In this document: positions 1-7,050 of the stretch, in pieces | Layout: every line of letters begins with the position of its first letter | How positions within the stretch are numbered: position 1 is the first letter of the stretch | Assembly (NCBI GenBank): GCA_002313415.1 | Contig: DCBH01000108.1 | Span: forward strand, 1 to 13,961 | Source: Flavobacteriales bacterium UBA1112 | Lineage (GTDB): Bacteria; Bacteroidota; Bacteroidia; Flavobacteriales_D; Sanyastnellaceae | Length of the DNA: 13,961 nt | Direction: 5' to 3' | Made by a program: the position numbers and the translations under genes | The notes under the pieces: generated by a model | The model's database searches: none | Seen by the model: only the letters and a program-made list of their open reading frames with translations | What the model was told of the DNA's origin: nothing

Positions 1-905
1 GCATGAAGCTCGAATTCCGAGAAGTTTTGGGTTCCAGCAAGGGTGACCATACCCGTGTCATGCGGGCGAGGAGAAAGCTCCGAAAAGTACACCTCTCCTG
101 GTCGTCCGTCTTGCGGATTTTGGATGAAGAATTCCACGCCCCAAATTCCACTTCCTCCAAGCTCTGCTGTGACCGCCGCAGCCATGTCTTGGGCTTTGGA
201 TTGCAATTCCGGCTCCATGACGGCGGGCTGCCAGCTCTCTTGATAATCTCCGCGCTCCTGCCGATGTCCGATGGGTTCACAAAACAGGGTGTTGCCACTG
301 TTTTGCGTCAAAGTAAGCAGGGTGATTTCGTAATCGAAGTCAATAAAAGCTTCTACAATGATTTCGGCCAAGTCGCCCCTCGATCCCTCGAGGGCGTATT
401 CCCATGCTGCATTGATGTCGGCCTCGGTTTTGATGACACTTTGACCTTTGCCCGAACTCGACATCAAAGGCTTGACAACACAGGGCATGCCGATGGCCGC
501 CACGCCATCTTGAAGTTCTGAAAGAGAGCTGGCGTAACGGTAGGGTGCGGTTTTCAAACCCAGGTCTTTCGCTGCCAGGTCGCGTATGGCTCTGCGATTC
601 ATGGTGAAATGGGCAGCCTTTGCTGAAGGGATCACCTGAATGCCCTGCCGCTCGTAGTCGTAAAATTTCTCGGTGCGAATGGATTCAACTTCAGGAACCA
701 CCAAGTCCGGTTTGTGCTTGGCGACGATGGCGTCGAGGGCATCTCCATCCAACATTGAGATGACTTCGTATTCGTCGGCAACCTGCATGGCTGGGGCGCC
801 GGGATACGAGTCAACGGCGATGACGTGCTGCCCGAGCCGTTGCAGGGCAATGACCACCTCCTTGCCAAGCTCACCCGAACCCAGGAGCATCACTTTTTTA
901 TTCAT
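1..905 (-). CDS. purT: Formate-dependent phosphoribosylglycinamide formyltransferase PurT (partial, 3' end off the window)
   Basis: This enzyme makes formyl-GAR from GAR, formate and ATP, the folate-independent version of step 3 of purine synthesis, in the cytoplasm. 301 residues are visible from an ATG at 905; E. coli PurT has 392, so about a quarter is missing beyond the left edge. Visible features are an N-terminal nucleotide-fold start with GSGELGKE (9-16), a MLDGDAL segment (51-57), VVPEVE (69-74), the ATP-grasp loop VKPLMSSSGKGQ (144-155), GHRQERGDYQESWQP (213-227), and the ATP-grasp metal region FSELSPRPHDTGMVTL (274-289). These agree closely with the remembered E. coli sequence. The reading frame is intact. 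The CIA30 gene lies upstream on the same strand, 135 bp away, so purT may have its own promoter, but I found no convincing one. Identity is near certain. Confidence 0.96.
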   Translation of the reverse strand, partial: MNKKVMLLGSGELGKEVVIALQRLGQHVIAVDSYPGAPAMQVADEYEVISMLDGDALDAIVAKHKPDLVVPEVESIRTEKFYDYERQGIQVIPSAKAAHFTMNRRAIRDLAAKDLGLKTAPYRYASSLSELQDGVAAIGMPCVVKPLMSSSGKGQSVIKTEADINAAWEYALEGSRGDLAEIIVEAFIDFDYEITLLTLTQNSGNTLFCEPIGHRQERGDYQESWQPAVMEPELQSKAQDMAAAVTAELGGSGIWGVEFFIQNPQDGRPGEVYFSELSPRPHDTGMVTLAGTQNFSEFELH

Positions 906-1040
906 GAGTGCAAGGTAGTTCGGACCTTTCGGCCACACCTAAAACAAAGGTGCTGTCGATGTTGAAAATGACTTGAAGGCGTCAGCGAATTGCGATGGAG
1001 CTTTCAATTTGTATGCGCATGTGCCTCGGTTCCCAAATCT

Positions 1041-1646
1041 TCATCGGGCGGCAGACATGAAATGAATGGAGGCCACCTCCAATTCAAATGGTTGGGCGGT
1101 TCCATCGTATTTCATGAGTCCAATTCTCAACACGTCGCCCAATTCTTGACTCGGGGCCACATTTCGAAGGTCCCCCATTTGGGCCTGGCTCCATGAGAAA
1201 TCTTCGACATCAATCACCACATCTTGCCAATCATCGTTGGGGTTGAAAGATGTGTAGGCGTAAGGCATCCACCAACGTTGCGATGTTTCTAAAGTCATTT
1301 TAAAGGGGCCACCATTGCCGCGGCACCTTATGATTGCTCGATTCATGGCTCGCAGATCGTGGTGTTCCCAAGGTCCTCGGATGGATGCAAATCCTCCATT
1401 GTTTTCAAGGCTTGTCTGCCCTGACCAAAGCATGACCGTGTCTTTCCATGCAATTTCTCCCTCTGACAAACCTCCCATGACGCCATCGTTGATTGCTCGC
1501 CAAGGTTCGACCATTGAGGAGCCAAAATCGATGTGCTTGTTCTCAGTCGACATCGCTGTTGAAGGTGATTGTGCGCATGACATCACGAGCATTGCCGCTG
1601 CTGAAATTCCAACAAAGACAAACGAGTTAAAAGTGTGATGAGCCAT
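1041..1646 (-). CDS. CIA30-family lipoprotein
   Basis: The 201-residue product begins with a lipoprotein signal (hydrophobic stretch ending VMSC, Cys 24), so it should be lipid-anchored in the envelope. The mature part matches the complex I intermediate-associated protein 30 domain, a galactose-binding-like beta-sandwich: WRAINDGVMGGLSEG near residues 49-63, then ENNGGFASIRGPW and a C-terminal strand region around LRIGLMKYDGTAQPFELEV. In mitochondria CIA30 is an assembly factor of complex I. The bacterial lipoprotein versions have no proven role, and nothing here ties it to NADH dehydrogenase. The open frame extends to a TTG at 1655; I prefer the ATG at 1646 because it gives a compact signal peptide. 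The gene diverges from the TonB receptor and shares its 201-bp upstream region. The family call is solid; the function is unknown. Confidence 0.85.
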   Translation of the reverse strand: MAHHTFNSFVFVGISAAAMLVMSCAQSPSTAMSTENKHIDFGSSMVEPWRAINDGVMGGLSEGEIAWKDTVMLWSGQTSLENNGGFASIRGPWEHHDLRAMNRAIIRCRGNGGPFKMTLETSQRWWMPYAYTSFNPNDDWQDVVIDVEDFSWSQAQMGDLRNVAPSQELGDVLRIGLMKYDGTAQPFELEVASIHFMSAAR

Positions 1647-1675
1647 GGACAACAAACACCTCGATTCTGCACAGG

Positions 1676-1709
1676 TTCAAAAGAATTGCGTGCGACGTGT
1701 TCTTTTGAA
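1676..1709. promoter_or_regulatory. Perfect 10-bp inverted repeat between divergent genes
   Basis: TTCAAAAGAA (1676-1685) and TTCTTTTGAA (1700-1709) are exact reverse complements separated by 14 bp. It starts 30 bp upstream of the CIA30 ATG. Read outward, each arm contains TTCTTTTG, five of six matches to the Bacteroidota -7 box TAnnTTTG, on the minus strand in the left arm and the plus strand in the right arm. It could be a dimeric regulator site, a pair of divergent -7 elements, or an RNA hairpin. It has no following T-run, so it is not a typical terminator. Confidence 0.45.
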
Positions 1710-1778
1710 TCAATGAAACGCACACGACAAGAATCCTGTAACGTTTGTTGTCCTGTGCTTGGTCATGAGGCACCAACT

Positions 1779-1816
1779 TTTAGTCATGGCTAAATATTTA
1801 TTTAGTCGCAACTAAA
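1779..1816. promoter_or_regulatory. Twin operators TTTAG-N6-CTAAA
   Basis: Two copies of the same 16-bp dyad occur: TTTAG-TCATGG-CTAAA at 1779-1794 and TTTAG-TCGCAA-CTAAA at 1801-1816. Their centres are 22 bp apart, about two helical turns, so both would face the same side of the DNA. They lie 32-69 bp upstream of the TonB receptor start. The half-sites resemble the outer arms of DtxR/IdeR/MntR-family boxes (TTAG...CTAA), which are bound by Fe- or Mn-responsive repressors. The repeat is directly visible; the regulator is inferred. Confidence 0.55.
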
Positions 1817-1833
1817 AATAAGTTTCGGGGTTC

Positions 1834-1841
1834 TACTTTTG
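1834..1841 (+). promoter_or_regulatory. -7 promoter element of the TonB receptor gene
   Basis: TACTTTTG matches the Bacteroidota -7 consensus TAnnTTTG at all six fixed positions and ends 6 nt before the ATG at 1848, predicting a nearly leaderless transcript. No TTG -33 element lies at 17-23 nt upstream, where the second operator copy sits instead. A weaker alternative is TAAGTTTC at 1819-1826. Confidence 0.4.
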
Positions 1842-1847
1842 TCTTTG

Positions 1848-4031
1848 ATGAGATATGTTTTGGTGCTTCTTTTTTTGGGCTGCTCACCTGTGGTGGAATT
1901 GAGGGCTCAGTCGCCTTGCACACTTCATGTGACAGATGGGGTTGTGGACGTTCCCGGTGCCACAGTGTGGCTCAATGGCCGGCCTGTTGGTTCGACCAAT
2001 GCCCGCGGCGAGTGGATGTGGCCAAGTGGGGTTGGGCGCCTTCGGATTGAAGCATTGGGATACAAGGTGCTGGAAGTTGAAGGTGATGAAGGTTGCACAA
2101 CCGGCAGGCAAACAGTTCGGCTCTCAAGTCTGGCATATGAATTGGGTGGAGCGACTGTGGTAGGCAGCATGAGTCCTACACGGTTGAAGGAGAGCCCCAT
2201 TCGAACAGCGGTCATCTCAGGCTCTTCGCTAAGTGACGTTCACGCTCAAGACTTGGTCGAATCTTTGGATTTCACGACCGGTGTGAGAGAGACTGTGGGA
2301 TGTGGGGTATGTGGAACCAACAGTGTGTATCTGAATGGAATGGAAGGAGCTTACAGTTTGGTTTTGTTGGACGGTGTGCCCTTGTTGGGTGGTCTGGCGT
2401 CTGCATATGCTTTGGATGGGATTCCTCTGAACATGGTTCAACAAGTGGAGGTCATTCAGGGTCCTTCGAGTGCTCGTTTTGGAAGCCAGGCTGTCGGTGG
2501 AGTCATCAATGTGGTGTTGGCACCTTTGCATCAGGGCGATGCGTTTTCAAGTTTGCGTTTGGACGGTCATGGACGTTTTCAGACTTCGGGTAGCGCAGTT
2601 CTAGGGAGGGAAAACGCCTTGTGGCAAGTTGGGGTTGATGGCATTCATTTTCAACGACGAATCGATGACAACGGTGACGGATTTACCGATGCCCCTAACA
2701 TGGACAGGGTGGTCACCACGTTAAGACATCAGCATCTTTCAAATGAGCGTCAATCTAGGCTGACAGCTAGACTTTTTGTGGAGGAACGATTTGGTGGCGA
2801 AACAGGATTTCGAGAAGTGGACCGGGGCACTGACCGCGCCTACGGGGAATGCATCGATTTGCTGCGATCGGAAATGACTTGGGGCAGTGCTCCGAGAAGA
2901 GGCCGCGGATGGACCTTTCAAGGAGGCGGGGCTTTCCATCGGCAGAACTCGACTTATGGGATGACAGCGTTTGATGCCCAGGAGTGGATTGCCAATGTGG
3001 ATGCATTTCATTCGGGCTGGAGTTGGTCCGAAAATCAGTACCTGAGAGGAGGCGCCAGTTTACTCTGGGACGTGTACAAAGACGAAACTCCGGCCTCATC
3101 AGATATGAATGTTTGGGTGCCATCGTTGTTTGGCGAATACGCTGGTGAAGCAGGAAGTTGGTCTTGGATTCACGGGGTGCGTGTGGAAAAACCGAGCACC
3201 CAGAACTGGGTGGTGGCTCCTCGAATCAATGTCAAGTGGACACCACACTCGATTTGGGATGTGCGTTTCAATTCGGGTCGCGGATATCGCAGGGTGCATT
3301 TGTTTACGGAGGAGCATGCGGCTTTGGATGGCTCTCGTGATGTACTCATCGCGGAGGGCGGATTGAATCCGGAATCAAGTTGGAATGCCAATCTGGTCCT
3401 GACACGAACGCTTGGAACCGAACGTTGGACGGGATCTGCGTCGATTCAAGCATTCGGAACGTTGTTCAATCAACGGATTTATGCCGACTACGACAGTCTT
3501 CCCAACGCCATTGTGTATCGCAACATTGACGGCCTCGGCTGGAATCGCGGTGTCAGCGCAGATGTTTGGCTCAATGACGTTCGGGGCTGGCAAGCGGCTT
3601 TTGGAGCGACGTGGTTGAGTTCGGAGCTTTTTGAGTCTGGCATCTTGACTGGGCAGGGAGATCCGGTAGAGTTTACACCGAGTTGGACCACCAACCTCAG
3701 AGTGGGCCAGATGAGGCCTTCTTGGGGTTGGAATTTCACCGCACAGAGTGTGGGCCGAATGACCATACCCTACTACAATGAATCTTTCAATGACATCAGT
3801 GCACCGTATGCACTTGTGAATGCATCCGTGAACCGGTCTTTTGTTCACGATGGCGGTGGTCGCCATACTCTGACGCTAGGGATTCAAAATGTTACGAACG
3901 CCACACAGCCCAGCCCATTGTTGGGTACGGATGATCCATTTGGGGAAGAGTTTGATGCTTCACGCGTGTACGGACCGCTTGAAGGTCGCCGTGTCTTTTT
4001 AGAATGGACATGGCGTCGTTCGGGCCACTGA
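1848..4031 (+). CDS. TonB-dependent outer-membrane receptor with CarboxypepD-reg-like N-domain
   Basis: The 727-residue protein should import a scarce ligand across the outer membrane using TonB-ExbBD energy. It has a signal peptide (about 1-21, ending LRAQ), a carboxypeptidase-regulatory-like beta-sandwich (about 30-95, VPGATVWLNGRPVGSTNARGEW), and then a plug domain (about 105-227) with VYLNGMEGAYSLVLLDGVPL and VEVIQGPSSARFGSQAVGGVINVV. The rest is a beta-barrel ending in Trp- and aromatic-rich strands (VFLEWTWRR). A CGVCG motif (Cys 152 and Cys 155) sits early in the plug, as in a Bacteroidota receptor subgroup often annotated as cobalamin or metal-chelate receptors. The open frame extends to a TTG at 1839, but the ATG at 1848 gives the proper signal peptide. 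No SusD partner follows, so a polysaccharide role is unlikely. Twin DtxR-like operators upstream suggest metal control. The ligand itself is unknown. Confidence 0.93.
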   Translation: MRYVLVLLFLGCSPVVELRAQSPCTLHVTDGVVDVPGATVWLNGRPVGSTNARGEWMWPSGVGRLRIEALGYKVLEVEGDEGCTTGRQTVRLSSLAYELGGATVVGSMSPTRLKESPIRTAVISGSSLSDVHAQDLVESLDFTTGVRETVGCGVCGTNSVYLNGMEGAYSLVLLDGVPLLGGLASAYALDGIPLNMVQQVEVIQGPSSARFGSQAVGGVINVVLAPLHQGDAFSSLRLDGHGRFQTSGSAVLGRENALWQVGVDGIHFQRRIDDNGDGFTDAPNMDRVVTTLRHQHLSNERQSRLTARLFVEERFGGETGFREVDRGTDRAYGECIDLLRSEMTWGSAPRRGRGWTFQGGGAFHRQNSTYGMTAFDAQEWIANVDAFHSGWSWSENQYLRGGASLLWDVYKDETPASSDMNVWVPSLFGEYAGEAGSWSWIHGVRVEKPSTQNWVVAPRINVKWTPHSIWDVRFNSGRGYRRVHLFTEEHAALDGSRDVLIAEGGLNPESSWNANLVLTRTLGTERWTGSASIQAFGTLFNQRIYADYDSLPNAIVYRNIDGLGWNRGVSADVWLNDVRGWQAAFGATWLSSELFESGILTGQGDPVEFTPSWTTNLRVGQMRPSWGWNFTAQSVGRMTIPYYNESFNDISAPYALVNASVNRSFVHDGGGRHTLTLGIQNVTNATQPSPLLGTDDPFGEEFDASRVYGPLEGRRVFLEWTWRRSGH

Positions 4032-4050
4032 AACATGTGACAACGGGCCA

Positions 4051-4227
4051 TCACTTGTTGCGCTGCCAAAACTTCCGCCAACGCAGTTTGGCCTTTGCTA
4101 CAGAACGCTTTCGGATGACTCCCCGCGAGATAAGCCAAAACAACACAAGCCAGCCGATGCCCTTGAGGAGGAAGAACATGAACCCTGCCACGCCGATGGC
4201 TCTCAACCACTCCAAAGCATTACTCAT
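4051..4227 (-). CDS. 58-residue single-pass membrane protein
   Basis: An ATG at 4227 opens a 58-codon frame ending in TGA at 4051-4053. The product has a short N-terminus, one hydrophobic segment (about residues 11-33, with VAGFMFFLLKG followed by WLVLFWLI) and a strongly basic, Trp-containing tail (RKRSVAKAKLRWRKFWQRNK). The tail suggests an N-out, C-in topology or contact with lipid head groups or RNA. The start lies 30 bp after the stop of the PhzF-like gene on the same strand, so the two may be co-transcribed. A -7-like TATTTTAG sits 5 nt before the ATG. I recall similar tiny proteins with a KGxxWL motif in Flavobacteriales genomes, often mislabelled, but no function is known. The clean hydrophobic-then-basic pattern supports a real gene. 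Confidence 0.65.
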   Translation of the reverse strand: MSNALEWLRAIGVAGFMFFLLKGIGWLVLFWLISRGVIRKRSVAKAKLRWRKFWQRNK

Positions 4228-4232
4228 TGATA

Positions 4233-4240
4233 CTAAAATA
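4233..4240 (-). promoter_or_regulatory. Possible -7 element of the small membrane protein gene
   Basis: TATTTTAG (minus strand) matches five of six fixed positions of TAnnTTTG and ends 5 nt before the ATG at 4227. No TTG is seen at -33. It lies in the 29-bp gap behind the PhzF-like gene, so read-through from that gene is an equally good explanation. Confidence 0.25.
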
Positions 4241-4256
4241 CACAGGAGAATCTGAC

Positions 4257-5051
4257 TTAGGGAAGGAACACCCTCGACTTGGCATACGTCACAGCTTGCC
4301 CAGAAATCAAGATGTGGTCAGGCAAAACTTGACATTTCAAAAAACCACCTCTGGCTGAAATTTGCTCTGCGTGGAGGACGGTCTTGGCCAAGCGACTCGA
4401 CCAAAATGGTGCCGAGGTACAATGAGCAGAACCCGTGACAGGATCTTCCAAGATGGTGGCTTGAGGTGTGAAAAATCGAGAGACAAAATCCACCTTTCTG
4501 CCCGGGGAAGTCACAATGACTCCGCCGGTACCAAGGTTGACGCGGTCAAAAAGATGCCGATTCACGCTGAATTCTTCCACGCTACGTTGGCTTTTGTACA
4601 CCAAAAGGTAGTCTCGCGCTTTGTACACTTCCACTGGGGGCAAACTCAATGATTCCGAAATTTCTGCAGGTAGTATCGCAGGCTCCGGTGCACGGTTGGG
4701 CAGGGCCATTTCATATTCTGATGATGCTTTTCTTGTCACGACTAACTCGCCGCTCACCGACTCAAAACAGACTTCAGCGGCCTTGGGTTCGAGGTAACTG
4801 AAGACCACGTGAGCAGATGCCAGTGTCGCGTGACCACACAAGTCCATTTCGACGTCTGGTGTAAACCAACGGAGATGATATCGCCCTGGCTGCGAGCAAA
4901 CCAAAAATGCCGTCTCGGCAACTGCATTTTCTTGAGCCAATTTGAGTAGAAGGTCGTCGTCTAGCCACTCGTCAAGCGGCATCACACAAGCGGGATTGCC
5001 ACCAAAGACGCGGTTGGTGAATGCATCCACGCGATACAAATCCAATTCCAT
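4257..5051 (-). CDS. PhzF-family isomerase/epimerase-like protein
   Basis: The 264-residue protein has the two-lobed diaminopimelate-epimerase-like fold of the PhzF family. The catalytic acid of PhzF is represented by Glu 46 in NAVAETAFL. Substrate-binding segments are GGNPACVM (17-24), MDLCGHATLASAH (69-81) and LEDPVTGSAH (201-210). PhzF itself isomerises an intermediate of phenazine synthesis, but no other phenazine gene is present. Most solitary homologues (YddE/YfhB type) have no known substrate, so a small-molecule isomerase is the safe call. Length is slightly below the usual 280-300 residues, with no gap in the motifs. It diverges from the SLC13 transporter with only 41 bp between starts; a 58-codon membrane gene follows. 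Confidence 0.92.
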   Translation of the reverse strand: MELDLYRVDAFTNRVFGGNPACVMPLDEWLDDDLLLKLAQENAVAETAFLVCSQPGRYHLRWFTPDVEMDLCGHATLASAHVVFSYLEPKAAEVCFESVSGELVVTRKASSEYEMALPNRAPEPAILPAEISESLSLPPVEVYKARDYLLVYKSQRSVEEFSVNRHLFDRVNLGTGGVIVTSPGRKVDFVSRFFTPQATILEDPVTGSAHCTSAPFWSSRLAKTVLHAEQISARGGFLKCQVLPDHILISGQAVTYAKSRVFLP

Positions 5052-5053
5052 GG

Positions 5054-5087
5054 TTGAAAGTTACAAGCCAAGGACTTGCTATCCTTG
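5054..5087 (+). promoter_or_regulatory. Candidate promoter of the SLC13-type transporter gene
   Basis: TTG (5054-5056), a 23-bp spacer, then TATCCTTG (5080-5087; five of six matches to TAnnTTTG). The -7 box ends 5 nt before the ATG at 5093. The spacer is at the long end of the 17-23 nt range I recall for flavobacterial promoters. Confidence 0.3.
5056..5063 (-). promoter_or_regulatory. -7 element of the PhzF-like gene
   Basis: TAACTTTC on the minus strand matches five of six fixed positions of TAnnTTTG and ends 4 nt before the ATG at 5051. No -33 TTG is seen. Its 5056 end overlaps the candidate -33 TTG of the divergent transporter. Confidence 0.33.
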
Positions 5088-5092
5088 CATCC

Positions 5093-6517
5093 ATGTATGC
5101 CCGTGTCTTTCGCCAAATTACAGGACCTGGACTGGCAGGATTGATGTGGCTTGTGACCTCTTCAATTGGAGTCCCCGACGAGATGGTAGCTGTATTGAGT
5201 GCAGCTTCATGGATGCTGGTTTGGTGGGTGACCGAAGCGGTACCACTTGGCGTCACATCTGTGCTGCCTCTCGTGCTTTTTCCTTTGTTGGGTGTCACGG
5301 ATGTCGCAAGTGCTGCGGCTCCTTACGGGTCTAAATATGTGTTCCTCTTCATGGGGGGCTTTTTGATTGCCATCGCCTTGGAGCACTGGAATCTCCATCG
5401 GCGTTTTGCACTGAGCATTCTCGTGGCTGCGGGAGGTCGGCCACGGCGACTTTTGTTCGGTTTTATGATTGCTACTGCGGCATTGAGCATGTGGATTTCA
5501 AACACCGCAACCACGCTTATGATGTTGCCGATTGCTCTGTCTGTCGCATCAAAAATGGATGTTGTGAGGCATCCTAGATTCCCCGTGGCTTTGTTGCTCG
5601 GGACCGCATATGCAGCCAACATTGGAGGGATTGCAACTTTGGTGGGAACGCCACCCAACGTTGCCATGGCGGGTCTTGTGGAAGAGCAAGTCGGAATGTC
5701 CGTGCCTTTTTTGGAATGGACATTGATGGCTTTGCCATTTTCCATATTGCTGCTTGTACTGGTTTACTTTCTTTTGACGCGCGTGCTGTGTCGTGTTGAA
5801 TCCTCTACCGTGCACCTTGGAATCAAGGCCTTGAGACAAGAAAAAGATGAGCTAGGCGCATGGACGACGGCAGAAAGACGCGTATCCTACGTTTTTGGTG
5901 CAACGGCTTGTCTTTGGATGACGCGCCGTGGATTGGTTGAGTGGACGGGAATCCCAATGAATGACACCACAATCGCCATGGCTGCTGGTGTGCTTCTGTT
6001 TCTCATTCCAGCTGGCCTCTCAAATTCGACACGTCCCTTGCTGACATGGGAGGAAACGCGCAGGATGCCATGGGACATCTTGTTGCTGTTCGGTGGAGGA
6101 TTGACTTTGGCAGGACAATTGAGCGAGGCTGGCGTGTTGAGCGCAGTTGCGGAAACATTGTCCTCGATGCCCAACATGTCTTCTGCTTGGTTGATTGGGG
6201 GATTTGTCTTGGTCTCTTTGTTTTTGACCGAGGTCATGAGCAACCTTGCCCTGACGGTGGTTCTGGTTCCGGTCGTGGCGCAGGTTGCAGTGGCGTGGGG
6301 CATTCACCCATTGCTCCTCGTTGTGCCTGTCACCATGGCCAGCAGCTGTGCATTCATGTTGCCCATGGCCACACCTCCAAATGCCATTGTTTTTGGCAGC
6401 GGCCAACTTCACATGTCGACCATGGTCAAGGTGGGGCTTGTTCTCAACTTCGTAGCGGCCGCCCTGGCGTGGTTGTGGGCCATGACGGTTTTACCTTGGT
6501 GGCTTCAGCTTTTGTGA
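5093..6517 (+). CDS. SLC13/DASS-family (divalent anion:Na+ symporter) transporter
   Basis: This 474-residue inner-membrane protein has about 11 hydrophobic segments. The family signatures are in order: MWISNTATTLMMLPIA (SNT motif, Ser 136-Asn 137-Thr 138) and NIGGIATLVGTPPN (TPPN at 186-189) in the first inverted half, then EVMSNLALTVVLVP (383-) and LPMATPPNAIVFGSG (TPPN at 427-430) in the second. In DASS proteins these loops form the Na+ and dicarboxylate/sulfate sites. The second SNT motif reads SNL here. Likely substrates are C4-dicarboxylates, citrate or sulfate; the sequence does not decide. The frame opens to 5021, inside the divergent PhzF-like gene. I chose the ATG at 5093 because it avoids that overlap and places a -7 box 5 nt upstream. 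Confidence 0.92.
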   Translation: MYARVFRQITGPGLAGLMWLVTSSIGVPDEMVAVLSAASWMLVWWVTEAVPLGVTSVLPLVLFPLLGVTDVASAAAPYGSKYVFLFMGGFLIAIALEHWNLHRRFALSILVAAGGRPRRLLFGFMIATAALSMWISNTATTLMMLPIALSVASKMDVVRHPRFPVALLLGTAYAANIGGIATLVGTPPNVAMAGLVEEQVGMSVPFLEWTLMALPFSILLLVLVYFLLTRVLCRVESSTVHLGIKALRQEKDELGAWTTAERRVSYVFGATACLWMTRRGLVEWTGIPMNDTTIAMAAGVLLFLIPAGLSNSTRPLLTWEETRRMPWDILLLFGGGLTLAGQLSEAGVLSAVAETLSSMPNMSSAWLIGGFVLVSLFLTEVMSNLALTVVLVPVVAQVAVAWGIHPLLLVVPVTMASSCAFMLPMATPPNAIVFGSGQLHMSTMVKVGLVLNFVAAALAWLWAMTVLPWWLQLL

Positions 6518-6561
6518 ATAGCTGAGGGTAAGATTGAAGGCACAAGCCAAAGTAATCATCG

Positions 6562-6589
6562 TTGTACCGTGTTTTTTGCGCTACTTTCG
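6562..6589 (+). promoter_or_regulatory. Candidate promoter of the nfeD-SPFH operon
   Basis: TTG (6562-6564), a 17-bp spacer and TACTTTCG (6582-6589; five of six matches to TAnnTTTG). It ends 5 nt before the ATG at 6595, again predicting a very short leader. Confidence 0.35.
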
Positions 6590-6594
6590 AAGTC

Positions 6595-7050
6595 ATGCAG
6601 TGGGAAGTTTGGCAATTGTGGCTTGCGGCAGCAATGGGTCTCATCATCTTGGAGGTGTTTGTCCCTGGTTTTGTGCTCGCATGTTTAGGTGTAGGGGCTT
6701 TGGCAGGAGCAATGGGGGCGGCACTTGGTTGGAGTTTAAGCATTCAATTGGTGAGCGTGGCAGTGTTGAGCTTGGTGTCCTTCTTCTTCTTGCGTCCCAC
6801 GGCATTGAGGATGTTTCAATCGGACGGTGCACGTACAGGCGTGGACGCTTTGGTCGGGCGCGAATGCACTGTAACGACTGGATTTGATGCATCAACTGGT
6901 TTAGGTCGATGCAAAGTTGATGGTGACGACTGGCGCGCCCAACTCACCCCAAATGCTCAAGCTGATCTCGCGAGCGAAAGCTCGTCGGTATGGGTTGAGC
7001 GCGTTGAAAGCAACACCTTAATTGTTCATACACAACCCCCAAAATCGTGA
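6595..7050 (+). CDS. NfeD-like membrane protein (short form)
   Basis: The 151-residue product has two or three transmembrane segments within residues 5-70, with LEVFVPGFVLACLGVGALAG typical of NfeD, and a soluble C-terminal domain (about 85-148: GVDALVGRECTV...WVERVESNTLIV) of the NfeD OB-fold type. Short NfeD proteins pair with SPFH/stomatin-like proteins in membrane microdomains; a quality-control or lipid-raft role is inferred for such pairs. The stop TGA (7048-7050) overlaps the GTG start of the SPFH gene, so the two are translationally coupled. The frame extends upstream to a TTG at 6562, but the ATG at 6595 gives the usual short N-terminus. The long-form serine-protease domain is absent. 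Confidence 0.88.
   Translation: MQWEVWQLWLAAAMGLIILEVFVPGFVLACLGVGALAGAMGAALGWSLSIQLVSVAVLSLVSFFFLRPTALRMFQSDGARTGVDALVGRECTVTTGFDASTGLGRCKVDGDDWRAQLTPNAQADLASESSSVWVERVESNTLIVHTQPPKS

Noticed and set aside
936..952. CACCT-N7-AGGTG inverted repeat upstream of purT
   Set aside because: Five-bp arms are common by chance and no promoter element is placed sensibly around it; it does not match a PurR box I know.
3375..3866. 163-codon minus-strand frame
   Set aside because: It lies wholly antisense to the TonB receptor barrel and has no motif.
4021..4055. Repeated CGGGCCA at the convergent end of the TonB receptor and the small membrane gene
   Set aside because: It is a direct, not inverted, repeat of seven bases and partly coding; it forms no terminator hairpin.
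4257..5051. Phenazine biosynthesis cluster suggested by the PhzF-like gene
   Set aside because: No other phz gene is present in the window and solitary PhzF homologues are widespread, so no phenazine pathway is implied.
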